Assembly (NCBI RefSeq): GCF_050624435.1
Contig: NC_134538.1
Span: 117,760,437-117,824,436, forward strand
Direction: 5' to 3'
Source of the DNA: Tenrec ecaudatus
Lineage: Eukaryota; Chordata; Mammalia; Afrosoricida; Tenrecidae
DNA length: 64,000 nt
In this document: positions 34,200-45,434 of the stretch, one piece after another
Layout: each line of letters opens with the position of its first letter
How positions within the stretch are numbered: the first letter of the stretch is position 1
Program-made: the position numbers and the translations under genes
The notes under the pieces: model-generated
Told to the model about the DNA's origin: nothing
What the model saw: the letters and a program-made list of their open reading frames with translations, nothing else
Database searches by the model: none

Positions 34200-35365
34200 A
34201 ATTGCACCTCCTGGAGCTGTACAGTATGTAACCTGGGAGGTCTCATAGTGAGTATCCCACAGAAGTAACTCCTAATCTACTTTAATGCAAAACAGGAATG
34301 AATTTCAGTCTAGGCGACAGATCCCATCGTGATAACTAGTGAGATACTATTTAAGACTTATACATAGACAATAATGATGGAGAATTTAAATATGGGAGGC
34401 TATTTCAAAGGAAAATATGTCCATGTCAAAACCAATAAAGCTTTTTTGATTCTTTCTTTTTGGATGATTGTGAAAACAGAAAGATTTTTTACTGTATTCA
34501 ATAATCCTTCTGCATGCAGGAAAGCATGGAGTTAATTCTATCTCATTGCACGATGTGGTCAAATAGAAGTCAAGAAATCCCACAGAAAATCCTTGTAGGA
34601 ATAGACTGACCTTTGACCACTGGCCTGCTTGCCATTGTTCTCGAGGAGAGGGAGAAAAAAATTGAAGTCAGGTCTACTTGCATCATAAGAGTTTTCTCTT
34701 TCTCAGTGTTTGTTTTTCTTGGCTGATAGTGCACAGCTTCTTGTGGAAAATAAATCCCGTGGTGGTGTGAATCTTACTTGTCTGTGTGTGGGACTATGAT
34801 TTGGCTCAAAGCAAGTTCAGGTCCAACCAAGAGTCCCAGCGTGTGATGAGTACAGGCAGAGTGTGCCTTGAACAGAGAGCACACAGTCCACCAGTTCCAT
34901 CGTCCCTTCCAGCATTTCCTCAGTGATGCGTGCACAAATCAATCACCCAGGAACGCATCACTTCAGTCGACGAGGATCCTTGCCCAGAAAGTCAGTAAAA
35001 CCCGATTCCAGAAATTCATGGAGCAGTGTGTTTGGTAAGACACGGGGTTCTCGCAAACAGGAAAGGAAGATCGGGAAGGTAAGCTGTAACCGGAACCGCC
35101 TTAATCAACCTTCCTTCAGTCTCCTTCTTCCCTGAAAATCACACTTGCGTTGCATAAAGCATTGAAGTACAATTCACAACCACTAGAGCAAATCGTGAAC
35201 CCAAACGTGAACATAAATAAAACTCCAGACTGTTTTACTGGTTTAAAATTTTTTTTTCTTTCCAGATTCACAAAACATGAACTCATTTGGAAACAGAAGT
35301 CCTGACAAGGCAATTAAACAACAAAAATATTCCAAATGAAATATAAATTAGCAGTCATAAATTTC
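34200..35365. other. Unrecognised; slightly CpG-bearing around 34960-35105
   Basis: No named repeat. The part at 34960-35105 holds several CpGs (GTCGACGAGG, TTCTCGCAAAC, ACCGGAACCGCC) and two donor-like words (TTGGTAAGAC, AAGGTAAGCT) within a 70-codon frame (34923-35135), but I found no matching acceptor or recognisable protein. Confidence 0.3.
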
Positions 35366-35369
35366 ACAT

Positions 35370-36235
35370 ATGTCAATGGGAAAAGGTATTGGCAGTAAAC
35401 ATGCCGCTAATCTTGTAAAGTTCTATCCTGAGGCTTCCAGCATCGTTTGTGTCACTGAGGCCATATTTTCCAGCTTCCCAGCCTTCTTTATTTCAGCCTT
35501 CATATCCCCATCACAGTAATTATCTTGGCTGCATGTTTGACCGATTTCAGACTGAATAAGTCAAGGCAGTCTTTAGTTTTTTCAACTCTAGCATTAGTAG
35601 TTATGAATAAACTTGAGTTAGAATTATGCCAACTAGCCTTCATTCTAGGAGTACAGATATGATCCTATAACTGATGGTGCTGTTCATCCAGATAGATCTT
35701 AAAGCCCTCTGTTTTACTGTGAGCTCCATGCCATGCCTCTTCAATTTGTCGTTACGGTTGTCCAGTCCAAAATGTCCAATACCAATTCATGTCTGCCTAG
35801 GATATCCATCATTATATGCTTCATTTCATTCTTATGATCTTCAATTTGCCTAGGTTTGTATATAGTACATTCAGCATTCTAATTATTACTGAGTGTTTGC
35901 CCCCGTTTCTTCTCCTGTGCAGTTGCATCACCTGAGCAAATTAAGGTCCTGGTGGTTTAGTTTCATCCATTTCATTACGGTCCACTTTGTTTTGAGAAGG
36001 TGACCTTCTTCTGTAACATTTTAAGTATATCTCCAATGTAAGGGATCCCCAGCTGGCACTATGTCAAGCAAGTTCTCTCCCTGCTCTTTGTAAGTTTCTC
36101 ACATTAGAGCAGCACGTCATCTTTCTAACATGGATTGTCTGGAGACTTCACTGAAACATGAATCCAAGGGTCCACGCTTCCAGGATTTTGGCTGCCTGCA
36201 AGCTAGCACAGTATGGTAACAGGATGAGCGGTATT
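35370..36235 (-). mobile_element. BovB/RTE-type LINE, inverted 5' part (endonuclease region)
   Basis: Read on the minus strand this is the N-terminal AP-endonuclease part of an RTE ORF: LNVLYTNLGKLKII then a WISWADMNWYWTFW frame corresponding to ILGISELKWTGIG, then RIISVLLE, and later GKYGLSD-like text (GGAAAATATGGCCTCAGTG). The orientation is opposite to the adjoining 36240-37890 segment, which carries the reverse transcriptase of the same family. Confidence 0.75.
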
Positions 36236-36875
36236 ATTTCCCAACCTGCAAGAACTAAGAAAACTCACACTCAGTTTACAACATTGAAAATATCTTCAGT
36301 ATCATAAAATTCTATGGACAAAATATCTAATGATACTAGAAGCATCAAAAGAAGAAGGGATACAATTACTTCCCAAGAGCTACCTGACATTCAGGGAGGA
36401 AAATAGGATCAAAAATGGATAATATTGAAGAAAGAAATCAATGGTACACTGGAAGCATTGACAATGATAGAACATTAATTGAGATGTTTCAACAAATGGA
36501 AGACAGCTACCTGGCCAACCGACCAGAAGAGGTGCAAATTTGTGCTTATTCCAAAGAAAGAAGGTATAACAGCATTTGGAAATTATTAAACAATATCATT
36601 GGTATCACATACATGTAAAAGTTTGCTTATATAAATCCAAAAAATTTCAGAAGTAAACACACAAGGAACTGCCAGAAACTCAAGTCAGATTCAGAGTAGG
36701 CTGTGATATGAAGGTTACTTATTTTTAATGATATCAGATGATTGCTGATGACAGCATAGAATACCCAAAATGTGCTTGCCTATGTTTTATTGAGTACACA
36801 AAGGCATTTGACTGTGTGTTCCATTACAGATTATCAATAGCATTGTTAATAAGGACTATTTCATAGCATTTAGTT

Positions 36876-37247
36876 ATGTTCATGAGGAATCTGTACAGAT
36901 ATCAAGAAGGAACAGAAGAAGGGGATGCTATGTTGCTTAAAATCAGAAAAGGCTTGTGTCCTGGTTGTATCCTTTCACCATACTTAGTAAGTATTTATGC
37001 TAAGAAAATAATTCAGACACTGAGCTATATGACAAATGTGGCATCAGGATTTAAGAAATATTCACTGATGAAATCTGTGATGTGCAGATTACAGGACCTT
37101 ACTTGTTCACATAAAGACCACTTCAAGGACTTACTGATGAGGATCAAGGAATGCAGCCTTTATTATGGACTATTCCTCAAGATGAAAACGACAAATATAT
37201 TCTCAGTGGATTTCTGTTTACTTGGATCCCTAATTTATGGCTACTGA
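36876..37247 (+). pseudogene. RTE ORF2 fragment, reverse transcriptase region
   Basis: A 123-codon open piece of the RTE polyprotein containing FMRNLYRYQE, then CPGCILSPYLVSIYA (usual RQGCILSP with Arg-Gln lost to Cys-Pro) and KDHFKDLLMRIKECSLYYGL. The catalytic box between them is out of frame. RTE ORF2 normally supplies endonuclease and reverse transcriptase for the LINE and its SINE partners. This copy is dead. Confidence 0.8.
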
Positions 37248-37318
37248 AGCAGCAGTCAGTAAATCAAATGAAATATTTCATTGGTTAAATCTGCAGCAAA
37301 ACACCGTATTAAAGTGTT

Positions 37319-37356
37319 AGAAAGAAAGAAGAAAGAAAGAAAGAAAGAAAGAAGGA

Positions 37357-37408
<52 letters not shown>

Positions 37409-37419
37409 AAAGAAAGAAA
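37319..37419 (+). repeat. (GAAA)n microsatellite inside the RTE ORF
   Basis: About 100 bp of GAAA units with few interruptions (GAAGGAAA, AGATAGAAAA). RTE sequence continues on both sides: GTATTAAAGTGTTAG before and AGATGTCACTTTTGAGGAC after. Confidence 0.97.
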
Positions 37420-37894
37420 CCAGAGATGTCACTTTTGAGGACTAAAGTGGACTTGGCCCAAGCTACGCAGTTTTTAATGGTCTCATGTTCATGTGGAAAC
37501 AGGACAGTGGGCAAGGAAGACTAGAGAGGAGTTGATTCATTTAACTTATGGTAGAGTTGAAGAATATTGATAATATACAAAGACTTCCAAAAAATGAACA
37601 AATCTGTCATGAGAGAGGAATAGCAAGGATGATCCTTAGTAGTGAGGATGAAGAGACTTTCTCTCATGTAGTTGTCCACGATATCAGGAGGTGAACATCG
37701 TGCTTGATTAAACAGTCCGTGGAAAGGAGGATCACTGCCTTGAGATGAACTGATAGATTGGCCGAATACTGGACTCAAACAGAGCAATGCATACGAGAAT
37801 GGTGCAGTACTCGGCAATGCTTTCCCCCATCTTATCCTTGGGGTTGCTATCAGTTGATACCGATTAGAATGAATCAAACAACAAAAATCCTATT

Positions 37895-38810
37895 TCATGA
37901 TTCTTTCTTTCTCCCCCTCCAAGATTGCTTAACCATCCAAGAATGTTTCTTTTGGACTATTAATTTATTCTAGAATTTTTATATTTGTTATCTCATAAAA
38001 TATTTATCCTTTTTGTGATTAACCTATTTTGCCCCACCTAATGATCTCCGGGTTAATCCACAATGGCTCACATTTTAGATTTTTCACTGTTCCTAATTAT
38101 TGTCTATTATTCCATTGTATCTTATATCCCAAATTCCTTATCCACCGATCTGAATTTGGACAAGATGTAACCTTTACAAGAAAAGATTATTTTTACTTAA
38201 AATCCATTGACTTTAATACATTTTAACTGAATTACGTGAAGATGACTTTTCTTTCTATTTGGATCACATTCATGAGAAAAATATATCAACCAAACCCTTG
38301 GGGGAAATAAAAAGTTTAAATCTAATTTCTTAGATGAATGTTAAGTATTTCTTTGTCTTTATTTCTAAGTAAGAAATGTGTATTTATTTTAAGTAGGAAG
38401 ATTCTAATGTTTTCATAGTGTGATTCAGAGGAAAAAATTTGTGCTATTTTATGATTTTCAACCACACCTTCATGCTTTAATATCATTTTCAAAATAAAAT
38501 ATTTTAGAATAAAGGCAGGCTAGAAATCTTCTGATCAAAATAACTTTCAACGGATCCTTTGTTCTCCCCTTTAGTCTTTAAACTGATCAACTTTATCACC
38601 TGCTTATTATAAAACAACAACACGCATCATCTCTCGAAGCAAAATGAAGTTACTTATAACTCTAACTTTTCTACAGTATTCATAATAAGATCACTAGATT
38701 CTGATAGTCCATTCTTCTTGCTATCTTGATACATGGGCATTTACTATGAAACATTCTCATTGACTCACATAGTTTGATAAATAAAATACCAGCTGTTTTA
38801 GGAATCATAT
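37895..38810. other. AT-rich, nothing recognised
   Basis: No repeat family or gene seen. Confidence 0.4.
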
Positions 38811-38814
38811 TGTA

Positions 38815-39295
38815 GTGGGTTCAATAGTGGAGTCCCAAGAAAATAGGTTCACCCAGAACTTGTATATGTCACCTTGTTAGGAAACAAGGTCTTTAACTTA
38901 TAAATGTAATTAAATTAATCCCCAAATGAGACAATTTTGGATAATATAGATTGAACTTAAATCCAAGGGAAAATGTTCTTATAAAAGATGAATAAAAACG
39001 GAAGATGGAAATGGAGAGTAGGAGGACAAGTCAGAGATTCAGAGAAGACCATATGAAGGCACAGAGGAGACAACCAGGTAAACATGGAGACAAAGATCAG
39101 ACTGTGGCCCCAAGTCCAGGGCTGGCTGGACTCATGAGAAGCTGGAAGAGGGAGGGGAGGATGACCCTTTAGATCTTTGGAGGAAGGAAGACCCTATGGA
39201 CACCATCTTTGTCACTGGAGAAAATAAATCTGTGATTTTTAAGCCATCACTTCGGTGATTATTTATAACAATCCAAGGAAACTAACATACCCTTT
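38815..39295 (+). mobile_element. Old LTR-like mammalian repeat
   Basis: The layout is that of a widespread old mammalian repeat: head GTGGGTTCAATAGTGGAGTC, middle TTCTTATAAAAGATGAAT and GAGAAGACCATATGAAGGCACA, end AGAAAATAAATCTGTGATTT, TTAAGCCATCAC and AATCCAAGGAAACTAACATA. The AATAAA signal about 60 bp before the end suits an LTR. Same type as 10795-11325. I do not assign a name. Confidence 0.6.
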
Positions 39296-39299
39296 ACCA

Positions 39300-40009
39300 A
39301 TTAGCTTCCTGCAGGACTAGCTTACAATTTTTAAAGAAAGTTCATTCACTAGAACTACCTCCAATCGAATTCATAGATACAAATAGTTACAAATCATATA
39401 CATACTCTGTTCTGTACTGAAATCCTATTTCTGTGGTCGGCTCACTTGTTTTCAGGCCCCAACAAAAATTCTACATCTTCTCTTCTATTGACAAAGCTCA
39501 AACTTCTTTTTCTAGCTTCATTTTATTTGATGTTCTAAACCTCTCCTCCTATTCAACTGATCCTTCTTAATCTTACCACTGGCAAATCTATCAACTCAAC
39601 GTGCCACAGGAGATCCTCCATTTCCTTTCTAATTGGGACAGTGGAGGAGATGCTCCCTCTGTCCATCTATACGCACAGTCAGGACCTACAAATTCAACTC
39701 TATTCTTTCCAATAACTGACCCTCAACTTCTTGCCTCTTATTGTCAGTATTATCGGATTCTCCTTCTCTGCTGAATCATTCCAGCGTACAAGCATGCTCG
39801 AATCCCATTTAGTGCATTCAATTTGACTTCTATTTCTGCTACTCCTTCAACACACACACACCAAGACCATCCATAATATCTCCATGTGCCCAAACCCAAT
39901 GAATACTTTTTTCTCCTCATGTATGAGGACTCTCAGTAATTATTGGTATTGTTGACACTTTGTTTCTTTCCTAAAATTCAATTTTCTCTTAGTTTCTATG
40001 ACAGTACAC
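39300..40009. other. Nothing recognised
   Basis: C/T-rich unique-looking sequence without gene or repeat calls. Confidence 0.4.
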
Positions 40010-41965
40010 TCTCTCTTTTTAAAAAAACACAGTTTTATTGACCCACCATTTACATAGCATATAATTCAACAATTTAATCACATCAAGAAGACTTGTACAA
40101 TCACTACCACAATCAAATTTAGGACATTTTCTTCTTTATTGTACACATTGTTATTAACTCCTCATTTCCACCCAACCTCTCCTGCCATCTCCCCAAGAAA
40201 CCATTAATCCAGTTACTGTCACTATAGATTTACCTACCCTGGGTTTTGTATATCAAATTACTTACAAGGGGGAAAAACTAACAACAATAAGTAAAACAGA
40301 GGGAAAAATTCAATTGAAAAGAAAATGGAATATATTAAAAACTAGAACAACTTCAAAATGTGTCAAAAGGGAGATCAAATGATAAGATATAACATATTAG
40401 CCTAACTACATCTGCCACAATCCACTTTCTGAAGCACTCTCCATGATAGGAAGGCTGATCACATTCCTGGTCTATAGTCTGAGGGGATTCACCGAGGCTG
40501 ACTCTGTGTGCATTTCCCCTTTACCTATGTTTTTTAACGGAAATAACATTTAAATGCATCAAAAAGGAGATCAAATAAGATGTTACATTTTAACTTAACT
40601 ACATCTCCCATAACCATCTTTATAACATTCTTTGTCTGATAACAAGGCTATTCAATCTCTACTATGATCTGAGAGATTTACCCAAGGCTTAATATATGTG
40701 TATGGATTCTGAGTTTCCATTGTCATGCATAGCTTTCTGCATGTTGTATGTTCACAGTTAAGTTCTGATTTATTACCCTCTTTGGTATTTGTATTATATC
40801 ATTTACAATCCTTGGGTCACACAAGCTAGTTTGCTTCTTCCATATAGAATTGGACTTAGTTGATATCTCCCTTAGAAGGTTGCTTGTTTGAAGACAAGAC
40901 TTTATGACTCCAGATTCTATTTATTCTGATAAAAAGGCACCATCAAGTTTCTTCACCACACTTTGCTGTAGCATCCATATCTTCAGTGATCTCTTCATGA
41001 GGAACATGGAACCAGGCATATTCTCCCATTGGGCTCTATGTAAGTATGGCAAAATATTTTTTTCCTGATAGGAGGGAGGTTGCTTCTCCTTTTTTCCCCT
41101 ACCAGTGGCAATGAACTTGCCTTCTCCAAGACATACAGGCTCCCAGCCACCCACCCCCACTTGAATTTCTAGTAAGGTTTATTTATTACCCTTTATGGGT
41201 GTCTGTTGCCTTGGGGTTGCCTGAGCACCAACAGAGCAGTCATCAGTATCTGATCCTGACAAACTGAGCCCAGCTGAGGTGAGGTCTCTTTTGTCATGGT
41301 TGTTTCTAAGATGTACGTTTAGAGGGGTGGGGCATGGTTCCTAGACACTAGGCAGGCTCTCTACCTCTTTGCTTAAAACACTGAATTAGAAGATTACATG
41401 ACCTGGGAGCAGAAGACTGCTTCCATGTTGGCATCTAATCGTATACTAGTGGATTTCCACTTGTCCTTTGGTGATTGACTGACTTCAGTCAGCATAATGG
41501 CTTCCAAGTCCCTCCATTCCATGAGTTGTTTCAAGGTTCTATCACTGTTTTTTGAGGGATGGCTTTTAAAAATTATTCTTTTATTCTTGGTATTGCGAAC
41601 TGTGCTGCCCCAAACATCTGACTGTGTTCTCTCGCATTTCTTTGGGATGTATGCCTGGAAAAGGTACTATTGGCCATTCGGCATTTCTGTTGCCGGTTGT
41701 TTAGGTAGCTGCATTTCGCTTTCCACGTGGTTGCACATATCGTTAAGTTCACTAGCAGGGTATAAGTGTTTCCACCTCCCCGCCCCCTCTCCAGAATTTG
41801 TTTCTCACTCCTTTTTTTTTTAATTGAACTACCACTGTGGATGGGGGTAAGACAGTACTGTGTCATTGATTTAATTTGCAAGTCTGCTTTCATCCTCTTC
41901 TTCCTAGTATTGTGGATTTTATCTGCTACTCAAATTCTTAATTCTGTACTCGTCGTGATTCCATT
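40010..41965 (-). mobile_element. Older L1 subfamily, 3' part, antisense
   Basis: It opens ACAGTTTTATTGACCCACCA, the reversed end of an older L1 3' UTR type, followed by GTACAATCACTACCACAATC and CCTACCCTGGGTTTTGTATA. The block from 40020 to 40520 aligns with 52265-52790. Further right, GACTTCAGTCAGCATAATGG and CTGTGCTGCCCCAAACAT fit the reversed L1 text TTCACTTAGCATAATG and related 3' parts. Distal boundaries are approximate. Confidence 0.6.
40365..40760. repeat. Degenerate tandem duplication, period about 196 bp
   Basis: GAGATCAAAT at 40371 and at 40567 each start a colinear series: a CTAACTACATCT / TTAACTACATCT block, a GATAGGAAGGCTGATCAC / GATAACAAGGCTATTCAA block, and GGATTCACCGAGGCT / GATTTACCCAAGGCT. 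It lies inside the older L1 3' UTR. The related copy at 52609 has one unit only. Confidence 0.8.
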
Positions 41966-43050
41966 CTAGGCCCTCTTTTAACACAAAACCAAAACCATAC
42001 ATTTCTTTATAGGATATATTATTTATACTCATATCTTTTAAAGACTGATCATTTAACCCACAATTTTTATTCTACTTCAGATGTTTGATCTGATTTGTAT
42101 TTGATCTAGTTCTTCACCCCTGCCAATCTTCTGATAGACCTTCCACGAGATTCTCTATCCCCAAGTGTCCTCCCACTTCCAGTTCTCCACCCTCACAAGT
42201 GACATTCACTAAGCCATGTCAATTCTCTGAGAAAATTACTTCCTCTTGTACTTAGAATGATATTAAAATTTCTGTGGCCATACATTCTCCAACATGTTAT
42301 TTCATGTTCTCCTCTTTATTCATTTATTTTATTCTGGACTTAATGATCATTTCTCAGGTTATTAAACACACCAATTTGGCCACCATTTCTCAGGCTATTA
42401 AACACACCAATTTGGCCACCATAAAACTATCTCCATCCTAACTGCCCATTTCATCTCTAACACATTTTCTGAGTAACATGAATATAAACTCTCCTGTATT
42501 ACCATGCAAACTCAACTGATCGTAAGAGTTCATGTCTTTTTTTGCCAATTATTTTGCTAATATCATTGAGCCTAGGATAGTGCTACAGGTATTTCTATTT
42601 GCAATATATTTCATTTATTGTCTTCAGAAAAGTCAGATACAGAAATTATGTTTAATTAAAATTCTATTCGGTGGTGAGATAAACGAACTTTGAAAGTAAT
42701 ACTCAAGAATGTTAATAACTTTTATAGATTTATTTTTTAAATATTTAATGACTGACAGCATGTATCAAGAGACATGAGCTCTGGCTGACTCCCAGATAAG
42801 CTCACAAATGAGTGGGTATACAAGCAGTATAATTTCATCATGGAATTTCATCCAACTTAATTAAGTGAGAATATTAGAAGCAAAGTAAGTCTTAATGGGC
42901 ATTTCTCAATCATGATAGCTTGTCTCCATACGTCTGTATACTGAAGAGAAGTTGAGGGAGGGGTTAGACCATTTTAAAGATAATATTGTCAAAAACTTCC
43001 ACTTTGAAGATATTTTCAAAAAAATAATTACAGACCTTTATTTTTATTAA
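41966..43050. other. Unrecognised except a 36-bp tandem duplication
   Basis: No named repeat or gene. A local 36-bp duplication (42349-42420) is listed separately. Confidence 0.4.
42349..42420. repeat. Tandem duplication, 2 x 36 bp
   Basis: Units 42349-42384 and 42385-42420 differ by one base (GGTTATT against GGCTATT). High identity suggests a recent event. Confidence 0.97.
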
Positions 43051-43054
43051 GGAT

Positions 43055-43190
43055 CCCAGTGACACTAAGCTTTGTGGATGTGCAGCTAACTACAAGTTCT
43101 GTGGTTTAAACCTACCAGCTACTCCACAGGAGAAAGATGAGGCTCTCCACTCTTACACCCATTTACAAATTCACTCTCTATAGGGCAGGA
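43055..43190 (+). repeat. AfroSINE, tail replaced or lost
   Basis: GATCCCAGTGACACTAAGCT, TGCAGCTAACTACAAGTTCT, AAACCTACCAGCTACTCCAC, AGGAGAAAGATGAGGCTCTC and CTCTATAGGGCAGGAGCAAT give the standard order. Confidence 0.75.
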
Positions 43191-43194
43191 GCAA

Positions 43195-44279
43195 TCAACA
43201 AATGGTGACGCTTTTCTTTTTTGAAGACCAAATAGGGATTGGCTGTGTTGGGACAGAGTAGGATTTCTTTTATATTTTTGTAGCTTTCCATGGAAATGAA
43301 GCTTCTCAGAACAGTTTTTGATAAAAGGTTGCCTGAGCTGGTGGACATGCAGCAAGGATTGTTCTTCCCTGGTCAGGCTTCTTAACACATATCGAGTAGA
43401 GAAAGATAAGAGCAGATGCTCCACAATTTGAAGGAAGAGCTACTTTAAAAAGAAAGAAATAATGAGAGAAAGAACGAGTTTTATCTACTTTTCTGGGTGA
43501 CTCTAATTATAAAATAAGAGGAAAAAGGGGGAAAATCCAACTCATAAGAATGTATAAACATTGGACAAAAAGTCTAGTCTTAGGATAAGGTATTAATTAA
43601 TATTAGTTACTATGTGTAGGGAAAGTAACTTAAAACCACAGGGTTGGATTCCAAACGCCATGATTTTTTGCCTTTACTTAGTATTTTGTTATAAAAATAA
43701 TATATTTTCAATATTGAAAATTTAGCAACTATGGTTGAGCAAAATAAAATACCTCTATATTATTCAGTTTGATCATTCTGACTGAAAAGAAAGCAAGTGC
43801 ACCAAGCTTTATTCAATTAATCTCTTGTTGAATGGATATCTAGGGCCAAGATAGATTGAACCAATCTTCTCTATCTCTAGTTATGATCCTGGGAGAATTT
43901 ATGACCATGAAACACTTCAGGATTCTCAAGTGCCTTCATACACAGGCTAAATAAGATCAGGTTTTCAGCTGAATTCTATTATCCATTAAAAAACCAATGG
44001 TTTCTAATCTATATAGCTATGTAGTTGAATAACCTGCTCAAGAAAGAGTTCCTATATATTTGAAAGGAGAGAGACAAGGCACTTGCTAGCAAATACATAA
44101 ATAGGGGCTACCTACCATAATTCGGCCGGGATCACTGCCCAGGGGAATGTCAAGGTGCTGTCTCTGCACAGAGGTGACTCTAATTTGCATGTTTAGCTGT
44201 TTAGCTTTGTAATCAAGAGCAAATGACTCTTGACTCCACAAATTAAGCCACTTTCTTTTCTTTTTAAAAGGAATTTAAG

Positions 44280-44281
<2 letters not shown>
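43195..44281. other. Unrecognised, with a motif cluster at 44158-44260
   Basis: No named repeat. 44158-44260 holds three TGACTC half-sites (one as GGTGACTCTAATTTGCAT joined to an octamer-like ATTTGCAT), and two TTTAGCT words. It might be an enhancer-like element; there is no direct evidence. Confidence 0.3.

Positions 44282-44339
<58 letters not shown>
44282..44339 (+). repeat. (TC)n microsatellite, uninterrupted
   Basis: A 58-bp perfect CT/TC run. Purity suggests it is polymorphic. Confidence 0.99.
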
Positions 44340-44342
<3 letters not shown>

Positions 44343-44819
44343 CCTGGCTCCTGAAGTCATTCATGAATGAGGAAGAGAACCTTTGCCTGGTTTAAAAAAA
44401 AGAAATTTAAAAATAACAAATTATGTTCAGTAGATGCAGAAGTTACAAAGTTTAGATTATGAAATATTGATATTCCACAGATCAAGATGGCCACTGGTTA
44501 TGGACAGAATAACAGATTTTAGAGAAACACTTGTTAATTTTTCAATGTACTTCATGAAAATAAAACGTGCTTCACATTCTGAGTTCAGGATACTTAAGAC
44601 AAAATAAAGATGTTCAATCAGTACTTTGTAGTAAATAAGTAACCATTCAGTTCCATGTGATATATTATAGAAAGATGAGAACTTTACTTATGCATAAACC
44701 TGGTAACACATTTAGAAACATATTGTAAAGAATTCTGTATTTCATATGAATATTGAAGTTACTCTAAGATGTTACTAACATGGTAGGCTTCTTTTCTATT
44801 TGAGCACAGTTGTTTTTTA

Positions 44820-44982
44820 TGGGGGAGAGCATGAACGCAGTCCCCTACTACCAGAAATTATGCAGTCGAGTTTCCCACATTTGGGGAAATCGCAGGGGTC
44901 AGCACCTCCGGAGTGCGATGGGTGAGCCTCGCCCTGGGAAAACCGCCTTCATGATCGCGGTGTCTCCCTGCCAGGGAAGTAC
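44820..44982 (-). pseudogene. RNU1 pseudogene: U1 snRNA retropseudogene
   Basis: The minus strand reads as U1 spliceosomal RNA from end to end: GTACTTCCCTGGCAGGGAG, GTTTTCCCAGGGCGAGGCT, GCACTCCGGAGGTGCTGACC, TGCGATTTCCCCAAATGTGG, AACTCGACTGCATAATTTCT and GGGGACTGCGTTCATGC. The 5' splice-site pairing sequence is changed (usual ACTTACCTG reads ACTTCCCTG), and the Sm site AATTTGTGG reads AATTTCTGG, so it cannot work as U1. GAGCA (44983-44987) touches the 5' end and recurs at 44802-44806 beyond an A-rich tail, a decayed target duplication of LINE-type retroposition. No proximal sequence element could be seen upstream. Confidence 0.95.
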
Positions 44983-44987
44983 GAGCA

Positions 44988-45254
44988 TGGTCTTTAACAT
45001 CGTAATTTTTATCCTTATCAATTCCTTTCATGTTTGAAAAGTAAGGACGTTTATCGTTATGGAAAGCACATTTGGTGTTTTAGAAATGGTTGCTCTTTAA
45101 CTCTGATTATTAATATGCTGTTAAGTAAACACCTTAGTTATTATGGATTTTTTTATCCATTGTTAGAGAATGCATTATTTTTTATTTCTTAGAGTAAAAA
45201 GAGCAACATTAGACTAACAACAAGACACCACTGCCTTTGAGTTACTTCAGAAAT
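44988..45254. other. Nothing recognised
   Basis: Short AT-rich spacer between the U1 pseudogene and the SINE cluster. Confidence 0.4.
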
Positions 45255-45345
45255 AGCATCCCTATAACACAGAGTAGAAATGTTCCATATGGCTTCGCAG
45301 CTGTAAACCTTTCTGGAAGCAGATTATTCATCAGTCCCTGACAGC
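45255..45345 (-). repeat. AfroSINE fragment
   Basis: CCCTATAACACAGAGTAGAA, ATGTTCCATATGGCTTCGCA, CTGTAAACCTTTCTGGAAGC: the reversed middle of the SINE. Head and tail are missing. Confidence 0.65.
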
Positions 45346-45434
45346 AGCTCAATGCTTACTCCACGGCACCATCAAGTCATCAGATCAGGACTCCTTAAGA
45401 TAACGGATAAAATCATCCCAGGGAATTAAGGGGT

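Larger units (their letters stand above)
36240..37890 (+). mobile_element. BovB/RTE-type LINE, reverse transcriptase to 3' end
   Basis: Sense RTE sequence in order: GAAGACAGCTACCTGGCCAA (36498), TGTTTTATTGAGTACACAAAGGCATTTGACTGTG (about 36780, equal to the FIDYxKAFDCV motif), the ILSPYL motif near 36970, LLMRIKECSLYYGL (37130) and the C-terminal blocks to a tail in ACAACAAAAATCC. The YADD box region near 37080 is shifted and altered. A GAAA microsatellite breaks the ORF at 37319. Confidence 0.85.

Noticed and set aside
34923-35135. 70-codon frame with two donor-like words in a CpG-bearing patch
   Set aside because: No acceptor, no recognisable protein; kept only as a note on the interval.
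37317-37514. 65-codon Ser/Phe/Leu repeat frame
   Set aside because: It is the reverse of the GAAA microsatellite.
42349-42420. CRISPR-like direct repeats
   Set aside because: Contiguous duplication without spacers in a mammalian context; a tandem duplication.
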